19,288 nt of DNA. It comes from Pseudomonadota bacterium (GTDB lineage: Bacteria > Pseudomonadota > Gammaproteobacteria > Steroidobacterales > Steroidobacteraceae). Both the position numbers and the translations under genes were made by a program. The stretch lies in assembly GCA_021805275.1 (NCBI GenBank), contig JAJZFQ010000013.1, forward strand, positions 1 to 19,288. The letters run 5' to 3'. A model generated the notes under the pieces. It was given only the letters and a program-made list of their open reading frames with translations, was not told where the DNA came from and did no database searches. Below, piece after piece: positions 1 to 5,074 of the stretch; positions within the stretch are counted from its first letter, which is position 1; each line of letters opens with the position of its first letter.

Positions 1-227
1 TCTACCCCGCCGAGATCCTCGTCCACATCCGGAAAGGGTTCTTCGATGGGCTCCAGGGTGGCGAGTCGGGCGAGCAGACGACCCTTGCGCACCGGCTCGA
101 TCACCAAGCGATCCCCCTCCTTGCGCAGGATGGCCTCATCCGCTTCGAGTTCGAATTCTCTGGGGATCCGCAACGCCTGGTTCCGTCCATTGCGGAACAG
201 TCTGACATGGCGTTCTGAGTCAGGCAT
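1..227 (-). CDS. vapB: VapB-type (AbrB/SpoVT fold) antitoxin, partial
   Basis: 75 complete codons are visible and the gene runs off the left edge. The protein starts MPDSERHVRLFRNGRNQALR and continues with IPREFEL, a run typical of the swapped-hairpin AbrB/VagC DNA-binding domain (about residues 5-50: F..NGR.QALRIP.E.EL, then ILRKEGDRLVIEP). The acidic tail from about residue 58 (LEPIEEPFPDVDEDLG) matches the toxin-binding end of VapB proteins, which are about 75-80 aa, so only a few codons are missing. Family knowledge: VapB neutralises a VapC PIN-domain ribonuclease encoded directly downstream and, with it, represses its own promoter. The vapC gene would lie just outside the window, which is inference. 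The ATG at 227 is preceded only by a weak G-rich ribosome site, but the promoter and operator upstream fit this start. Confidence 0.85.
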   Translation of the reverse strand, partial: MPDSERHVRLFRNGRNQALRIPREFELEADEAILRKEGDRLVIEPVRKGRLLARLATLEPIEEPFPDVDEDLGGV

Positions 228-246
228 TCGAATCACCCGCGCGAGT

Positions 247-272
247 AAGGCATATGCCAAAGCATATGCCTT
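247..272. repeat. 11-bp perfect inverted repeat, probable VapB(C) operator
   Basis: AAGGCATATGC (247-257) and GCATATGCCTT (262-272) are exact reverse complements separated by 4 bp (CAAA). The left arm also contains the self-palindrome GGCATATGCC (249-258). The repeat covers the -10 box and predicted transcription start of vapB. VapB dimers bind such dyads as DNA-binding subunits of VapBC; assigning this dyad to that role is inference from position. Confidence 0.7.
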
Positions 273-289
273 TGGGTGGGCGCCGTCAA
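261..289 (-). promoter_or_regulatory. Probable vapB promoter (-35 TTGACG, -10 TATGCT)
   Basis: Read on the minus strand, TTGACG (289-284) and TATGCT (266-261) are separated by 17 bp. That is 5/6 and 4/6 matches to the sigma-70 consensus, and predicts a start of transcription near 254, about 27 nt before the vapB ATG. The -10 box lies inside the inverted repeat at 247-272, as expected for an autorepressed toxin-antitoxin promoter. Confidence 0.55.
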
Positions 290-419
290 TCTCTCGATTC
301 GATGCGGGTCGGTATCGTGACACCGGTCGTGCCATTCGATCGGTCATCATTCCGTGTACTCGGCTCTAATACGCAGGAATTACGCACGAGAATCGGAAAT
401 CATCTTGATTCCATGCTGA

Positions 420-445
420 TTGTGGCGGCCACCCTCTCCGCCAGT
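420..445 (+). repeat. Copy 1 of a 26-bp imperfect direct repeat flanking hipBA
   Basis: TTGTGGCGGCCACCCTCTCC followed by GCCAGT. It is identical at 23 of 26 positions to 2549-2574, in the same orientation; the first 13 bases are exact. A shorter 10-bp version (TGTGGCGGCC) recurs at 2889-2898. The copy lies downstream of the hipA-like gene. The meaning is unknown; remnants of mobile-element ends are one possibility. Confidence 0.5.
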
Positions 446-500
446 TTTGATGCTTCGCGCAATCCCCGGGGTAGGGCGAATTCGCGAATCAAAACCTTGC

Positions 501-1787
501 TCAGGATTGTCCTGGGTCGCGGTCCCGGTCGGTGCGGCGCGCACCCGAGCGCTGGCGTCCCTTGGCGCGCCGAACGCCGCCGCGCGTCTGTCCGCTCGCA
601 GCCTTCTCGATGATTCTCAGCGCTCGAGCGAGCGCATTCCGTTCAGGACACGACGGGTAGGAATCGAGCGTCTCCGAGAGGCTGTTGCGAGCGACCTGCG
701 CACATTGATCACGCAAGCCGGTCAGGTCCGCATCCGCCAGTCCAGCGATTTTTTGCAGCTGCCTAAGGCCCTGCGAGTCGAGCCACTGTTCGGCGGCCGG
801 ATCGGATGCGAGGATTGGCAGGGCAGGTGTATCGCCGTGTATCCATGTCTGTGTGGTAAGCACGTCATAGACGGGAGCTAGACGAGGTTGCGCCAGGTCC
901 TCGCCGTAGAGCAAGCCGAAATTCTTCAAGTGCGCATCCCCGTTGCGCAGCACGTCGTTTAATACGATCAGGGTGAGCAGTGCGCGGCGGTCTGCGGCTT
1001 GGTGCGCGGGGTCAACAAAATTCCCGATCATTCGAAACAGGTGCTCGATAGAGCCACTGTACTTGCCCGTTCGGCGAATGCCGGAAAGAGCACAGGCGTC
1101 CTCGAACCCCAGGCGACCGCCAGTATCGTCAATGTCAAAGCGCTCGACGATGATCGAGGTGAGATCCGGTGCCAGTTCGACGGATGGCACGGTGAGGTTG
1201 GCGGCCGCGCATGCCTTGAGGCACGCGTATTCCACCAGGCAGGCGCCGGTGAAGTTTGCGGTGTCGAATTTAACGATGGAACCATGCCCGATAACCGTGC
1301 CGGGCCGCGTTCGGCCGTGTGGATGCACGGACATCTTCGGCATCACTCCGGCGATGCCGAACAGCTGCGGCGACTTGCGCAAAATCGTCGCGAGGCGTCG
1401 TGCTGCGCCTTCCGAGCGCGCAGCTTCGAGAATTTCTTCGTCCAGTCCCTTGTCCCGTTCGAGCGGACCGCCGAAGGTGACGCGGCCGAGGGTATGCCTG
1501 CCAATCAGCCGTAGTAGCGAGAAATCGCTGTCGACATCGATGTGTTTTCCGAAGCGGTTGCGGATCGCCTCGAGGAGCATTCCCTCAGGAAGTGAGACCT
1601 CGAACGGGGGCGGCAGCCCGCTGTAGCCACGATACTCCTCGGGCGGTTCCCCGGGCGGCATCACGAGCGATACCGCGAGTTGTGTCGCAGTTGCCGGCCG
1701 ATATTCGAAATCGATCAAGCCAGTCGCAACGTCCTCGCGAAGCACGCCGACGTGCTGGTCCGAAACGTAAACGTCAAGCTCGCTCAC
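501..1787 (-). CDS. HipA-like serine/threonine protein kinase (toxin family)
   Basis: 428 aa, close to E. coli HipA (440). An N-terminal HipA subdomain (about 1-105, with FEVSLPEGMLLEAI) precedes a HipA-like kinase core. Visible core elements are GIAGVMPK (144-151, the loop that carries Ser150 in E. coli HipA), SIVKF (170-174, lysine K173), NGDAHLKNF (282-290, catalytic D284 and N289) and PVYDVL (305-310, metal-binding D307). In the family the kinase phosphorylates GltX or another target and induces dormancy. Here the residue aligned with the autophosphorylated serine of HipA is G144. From about residue 398 the protein ends in a basic Arg/Gly-rich tail of about 30 aa. The start is GTG at 1787 with a poor ribosome site, inside the end of the HipB-like gene (14-bp overlap), which suggests translational coupling. 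Confidence 0.9.
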   Translation of the reverse strand: MSELDVYVSDQHVGVLREDVATGLIDFEYRPATATQLAVSLVMPPGEPPEEYRGYSGLPPPFEVSLPEGMLLEAIRNRFGKHIDVDSDFSLLRLIGRHTLGRVTFGGPLERDKGLDEEILEAARSEGAARRLATILRKSPQLFGIAGVMPKMSVHPHGRTRPGTVIGHGSIVKFDTANFTGACLVEYACLKACAAANLTVPSVELAPDLTSIIVERFDIDDTGGRLGFEDACALSGIRRTGKYSGSIEHLFRMIGNFVDPAHQAADRRALLTLIVLNDVLRNGDAHLKNFGLLYGEDLAQPRLAPVYDVLTTQTWIHGDTPALPILASDPAAEQWLDSQGLRQLQKIAGLADADLTGLRDQCAQVARNSLSETLDSYPSCPERNALARALRIIEKAASGQTRGGVRRAKGRQRSGARRTDRDRDPGQS

Positions 1788-2256
1788 GCCGAACTTTCAG
1801 GGCAAGGTGATCACGGCGTAAACGCTCCGCTGTCATGAGCTCCCTGAGTAACGGGCGCCGGTGAGGCTGCTGCTCGACCGCCTCTGCCACCTCCCTGCTC
1901 GTGATGCGCTTGCCGTGTGGTTCCCCTTCAGCCCGTGCAATCGACGGGGACGCAGGTTCTAGCGGGACACTCCGTCGGGTCTGCCGTTCACGCTCGGTTC
2001 TCATCAAATCCTTGAGGGGTGGACGCGCCGGAGCGCTCAGGTGCGCAAAGTCGAGCGTCAGCACGTTCATGATTGCGGCCAGGCTTTGCGAAGACACTCC
2101 GCGGCCCGCTTCGGCGGCAATGACCGTCGGGCGCGATACCGAGGCCGCATGGGCCAGTTCGGCCTGCTTCAAACCACGCCGCCGTCGCTCGGCACGTAGC
2201 CGCATGCCGAGCTCCTTCAGCATGCATAGCGCTTGGGTCTCGACTCGCAGAATCAT
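1774..2256 (-). CDS. HipB-like XRE-family antitoxin with extended tail
   Basis: 160 aa. Residues about 12-70 form an XRE/Cro-type helix-turn-helix (LGMRLRAERRRRGLKQAELA, then SVSRPTVIAAEAGRG and SLAAIMNVL). The C-terminal 90 residues are charged and carry two copies of one motif: PPLKDLMRTERER (79-91) and PLLRELMTAERLR (135-147), consensus P-x-L-[KR]-[DE]-L-M-x-x-E-R-x-R. E. coli HipB is only 88 aa, so this tail is extra. Directly upstream of the HipA-like kinase and overlapping it by 14 bp, it is most likely its antitoxin and autorepressor. The ATG at 2256 has AGGA four bases upstream. A second in-frame ATG at residue 12 is possible but has no better ribosome site. Confidence 0.85.
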   Translation of the reverse strand: MILRVETQALCMLKELGMRLRAERRRRGLKQAELAHAASVSRPTVIAAEAGRGVSSQSLAAIMNVLTLDFAHLSAPARPPLKDLMRTERERQTRRSVPLEPASPSIARAEGEPHGKRITSREVAEAVEQQPHRRPLLRELMTAERLRRDHLALKVRRERA

Positions 2257-2312
2257 GGCATCCTAAAAATCCCCGGCCGCCGACGAACCGGTGTGCTCTG
2301 ACGGTTCGGATG

Positions 2313-2341
2313 ATGATGCGCCAGGCTTGCAGCAATGTCAA
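2313..2341 (-). promoter_or_regulatory. Candidate hipBA promoter (-35 TTGACA)
   Basis: On the minus strand a perfect TTGACA (2341-2336) is followed after 17 bp by CATCAT (2318-2313, 4/6 to consensus), predicting transcription from about 2306 and a leader of about 50 nt before the hipB-like ATG at 2256. The -10 box is weak, so the start point is uncertain. Confidence 0.4.
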
Positions 2342-2355
2342 AAAACATTGACATT
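2333..2355. repeat. Overlapping inverted repeats at the hipBA -35 region, candidate operator
   Basis: AATGTCA (2334-2340) and TGACATT (2349-2355) are reverse complements with an 8-bp gap. A second dyad overlaps it, CAATGT (2333-2338) with ACATTG (2345-2350). Both cover the TTGACA box. HipB-type XRE proteins repress their own promoter through such dyads; this site is inferred from position only. Confidence 0.5.
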
Positions 2356-2548
2356 TTAACCCGTGGATTGGGCGGTGGCCGCCGGGAGCGCCACCGAGCG
2401 CATGGGCAAATGGGCGACGCGGGGAAAATCAACTCGGCCCGGGGCCGCATCGATTCGGATGACGCGTTGATTGGACAGCTTGTCACCGCCGCCGGAGATG
2501 ACGCAGCCAGTGCGCACCAGTCGTGCGAAATGCAGAGAATGACGTCAT

Positions 2549-2574
2549 TTGTGGCGGCCACGCTCGTCGCCAGT
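2549..2574 (+). repeat. Copy 2 of the 26-bp imperfect direct repeat flanking hipBA
   Basis: TTGTGGCGGCCACGCTCGTC followed by GCCAGT. It differs from the copy at 420-445 at three positions. It lies about 290 bp upstream of the hipB-like start, so the two copies bracket the whole hipBA transcription unit. Confidence 0.5.
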
Positions 2575-3063
2575 GCCGTGTTTTCGGCTGTCGGGCGCGG
2601 CAGAGAAATCGAATCACGACCAGAGCTTCTGAATTCTTCGGGCACCACTCGAGATCTCACGGCATGCGCGAACCCTCATGATGACGGCCCAATCGACGCT
2701 GGCGCAGATGCGTCGTGACACGTACGAGGTCTGCCCATCGGATGATGCAACCGCGGTGCAGGATTGCGGCAAGGCCCGCCGCGAACCTCATGACGCATTG
2801 CGATCCGGGGGCCGACCTTCGGCCCGAATCTGCCAACGGACGTCGTCGGTCGGGGGCGCTCTTTGAGGAGAGCCCACCGCGAGCACGCTGTGGCGGCCGC
2901 AATATCTAGAGGAGCGCTCGCGTGACGGAAGGTCAGTGCGGCAGGTGCTGAAACGATCGGATCGGGGTCACCACAGGATCCCCATCGGACGGGACACGAT
3001 TCGTGCGCCGCGCCGTCTCCAGGGCTGCAACGGGTGAATTTTCGCTTTGGCGATGCGGGAAAC

Positions 3064-3702
3064 CTAGGGCAGTAAGCCATGGCGTTCCGCCAGCAGCGAC
3101 AACTGCAGGCTGTTCTTTGCCCCGAGCTTCTCGCGGATGGCCGACTGGTGATTGGCGATCGTCTTTTCCGACAGTCCGAGCGTCTCGCCGATGCTCTTGA
3201 CCGTCTCGCCCCGCACCAGCAATCGCAACACTTCAAACTCTCGCGGCGTCAGCGGTGCGAACTCCAGGCTGTGCTCGGGCAGCGTCGCGCGCTCCATATT
3301 CGCCGCGACGTCCGGACTCAAGTAGCGCTCGCCTCGCCAAACGGCGTAAATCGCCGACAGCAACACTTCCGGGGCGCTGGCCTTGCTGAGATAGCCGAGC
3401 GCGCCGGCCTGCAGGGCGCGCGTTGCGTAGATCGCATCTTCATGCATGCTGAACATCAGCACGCAGGGTGGTGCGGTGCTTTTCAGCATCCGTCGCGTCG
3501 CCTCGATTCCGCTCATGCCGGGAAGGGCGATGTCCATCACGACGATGTCAGGGTGCAGCGTGAGCACCAACTCGCACGCCTGCGCAGCCGTGGCCGCTTC
3601 GCCGACGACTCGCACCGCGGGATGTTCCGCCAGCAGCCGCCGATAGCCCTCGCGCACGATGGCATGGTCATCGACCAATAAAACCGAGATCATTTCCGTC
3701 AT
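3064..3702 (-). CDS. NarL/FixJ-family two-component response regulator
   Basis: 212 aa. The receiver domain (about 4-120) has the acidic pair D11-D12 (VDDHAIVREG), phospho-acceptor D57 (PDIVVMDIALPG) and K107 (GYLSKASAPE). A LuxR/GerE helix-turn-helix follows at about 150-205 (LTPREFEVLRLL, then SIGETLGLSEKTIANHQSAI). This is the standard layout for a transcription factor activated by phosphotransfer, and the length is normal; it is closest in style to UvrY/GacA-like regulators. It is downstream of the sensor kinase with a 4-bp ATGA overlap, so the two are co-transcribed and almost certainly cognate. The target is unknown; the divergent TonB-dependent receptor is the obvious candidate by position. 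An alternative start three codons later (MISVLLVDD) cannot be excluded. Confidence 0.95.
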   Translation of the reverse strand: MTEMISVLLVDDHAIVREGYRRLLAEHPAVRVVGEAATAAQACELVLTLHPDIVVMDIALPGMSGIEATRRMLKSTAPPCVLMFSMHEDAIYATRALQAGALGYLSKASAPEVLLSAIYAVWRGERYLSPDVAANMERATLPEHSLEFAPLTPREFEVLRLLVRGETVKSIGETLGLSEKTIANHQSAIREKLGAKNSLQLSLLAERHGLLP

Positions 3703-4784
3703 GGTGTCGGGGGTTCCTCGGGCAGGGGGATGCGGGCGCTGAGGGTGAACCCGGAGTGCGGGGCCGAGGAGACTTCGAGCGAGCCGCGCAGCGCCTGCAC
3801 GCGCTCGCGCATGCCGATCAGACCGAGTCCCGTGCGCTCCTGCTCCTCGGTATGCCCGATGCCGTCATCGGTGATCGTGATCAGGACGGAGGCGCGCGTT
3901 GCGGGCCTTGACGGGCGCAAATCGTTGCGTGTGACTCGCACCTCGGCGCGGGTGGCGGCGGAGTGTTTCGCGACGTTGGTCAGCGCCTCCTGAACCAGAC
4001 GAAATAGAGTCACCGCGATCTCCTCGGGCAGATCGGTGAGTTCGCCCTCGATGACCAGACGCAGCGCGAGCGTGGGCAGGCGTACCCGCCAGAGCTGGAC
4101 GCAATGCTCGAGCGCTGCGGCAAGTCCGAGTTCGTCCAATCCGGGTGGACGCAGTTCGCGAATCAGCGAGGCGAGGGCGGCGTGAATGTGGTTGCAGTGC
4201 TCGACGATGGCCGCAGCACGGGCTTGGACGGCCTCGGCGTCGGCGGTGCGGGCGTCGCGTATTCCGACGGCATCGAGCTTGATGACGTTCAGATACTGGC
4301 CGAGCTCATCGTGCAGTTCGCGCGCCAGTGATTTGCGCTCGGCCTCCTGGAGTGCCACATACTGCTGTGCCAGCCGTCGGTTGTCCGCCAACGCGGCAGC
4401 CAGTTGGGTTTGTGCCAATTTGCGCAGGTCGATTTCGGTCTTGGCCTCCTGGTAGCGCCGCGCCGCGAACCAGGTGAGTCCGAGACCGAGGACCAGCAGG
4501 ACGGTGGGGAGCTCATCGAGCTGATAGCGTTCGTAGGGCGCGGTGAGTCGTTGCAGAGCCTCCGTGACGTTGAACACGCCGCACAGCACCCAGGTGGACA
4601 GGGTGACTGCGACCACGATCCAGGCGTCACGACGATGGGTGGTGCGGTGCGAGCGGAATGAAGGGGGGGGCAGTCCCGCGGGATCCGCAGCGCCACCGGG
4701 CACCCGCCCGGCCGCCTCGTCACTCCTGATCGGCGCAGCGCCGGGTGCGATCGTGGCGGGACTGGCGGACTCTGGCATCGACAT
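3699..4784 (-). CDS. HisKA_3 (NarX/UhpB-type) membrane sensor histidine kinase
   Basis: 361 aa from the ATG at 4784. After a Pro/Ala-rich N-terminus of about 50 residues there are two predicted membrane segments (about 54-74, WIVVAVTLSTWVLCGVF, and 92-108, LPTVLLVLGLGLTWFAA) separated by a loop of under 20 residues, so no real periplasmic sensor domain. A coiled linker (112-150) leads into the HisKA_3 H-box with H158 (KSLARELHDELGQ), then the HATPase_c N-box (FRLVQEALTNVAKH, N270), DDGIG (306-310) and TGLGLIGM (318-325). It probably senses a membrane or intramembrane cue, or works with a partner. The frame stays open to 5192, but the extra residues look like shadow sequence with no membrane or domain features and would overlap the divergent receptor gene, so I chose 4784; M3 at 4778 is the alternative. 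No strong ribosome site is visible. Confidence 0.9.
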   Translation of the reverse strand: MSMPESASPATIAPGAAPIRSDEAAGRVPGGAADPAGLPPPSFRSHRTTHRRDAWIVVAVTLSTWVLCGVFNVTEALQRLTAPYERYQLDELPTVLLVLGLGLTWFAARRYQEAKTEIDLRKLAQTQLAAALADNRRLAQQYVALQEAERKSLARELHDELGQYLNVIKLDAVGIRDARTADAEAVQARAAAIVEHCNHIHAALASLIRELRPPGLDELGLAAALEHCVQLWRVRLPTLALRLVIEGELTDLPEEIAVTLFRLVQEALTNVAKHSAATRAEVRVTRNDLRPSRPATRASVLITITDDGIGHTEEQERTGLGLIGMRERVQALRGSLEVSSAPHSGFTLSARIPLPEEPPTP

Positions 4785-5074
4785 GGCGTGCGCTGCGCAA
4801 TGACGTCGGAACTGGAGGCAGTGTAGCGCCGTGGCAGGGGAGTCGGCGAGGATTGCGAAGTTTCGCGCCCCGGGGCGCATCGCGCCGGGGCGCACGAAGT
4901 TCCGGCACCTGTTCCATTTCGGCACAGCCCCTGGGCTCAATGCGTCGGCGGGGGAATTCAGGAAGAAATCCCTTGCCGATGCGCGCCAGGAGCGGTGAGG
5001 ATGCGCAGCCATAACGATCAGAGCGACGCGCCGAGGCCTCCAGTGCCGGGGTGAACGTCTTGACGGGAGGCTCG
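4785..5074. promoter_or_regulatory. Divergent control region between sensor kinase and TonB-dependent receptor
   Basis: 290 bp with no gene. It holds a perfect 14-bp palindrome GCGCCCCGGGGCGC (4865-4878), followed three bases later by a shortened relative GCGCCGGGGCGC (4882-4893). The pair is bordered by CGAAGTTTC (4857-4865) and CGAAGTTCC (4894-4902), so the block looks like two related half-repeats. No clear sigma-70 hexamers were seen on either strand. It must carry both promoters, and the repeats are candidate operators, possibly for the adjacent response regulator. Confidence 0.45.

Larger units (their letters stand above)
2257..3063. other. About 800 bp without a convincing gene
   Basis: Between the hipB-like start and the response-regulator stop I see the hipBA control region (2313-2355), repeat copy 2 (2549-2574), the 10-bp palindrome ATGACGTCAT (2539-2548), and a third TGTGGCGGCC (2889-2898). 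Reading frames here (for example 2335-2718 plus, starting MSKNIDILTRG, and 2253-2660 minus) show no recognisable domain, no good ribosome site and little of the GC-rich third-position bias of the neighbouring genes. A short plus-strand frame from 2678 begins MMTAQSTLAQMRR, faintly like the start of IS21-type IstB proteins, but loses resemblance at once. The stretch may be decayed mobile DNA; that is speculative. Confidence 0.5.

Noticed and set aside
2335..2718. 127-codon plus-strand frame beginning MSKNIDILTRG
   Set aside because: Its start overlaps the hipBA operator, no ribosome site precedes it, and no domain or coding bias is visible. It remains the best candidate if a small gene exists in this stretch.
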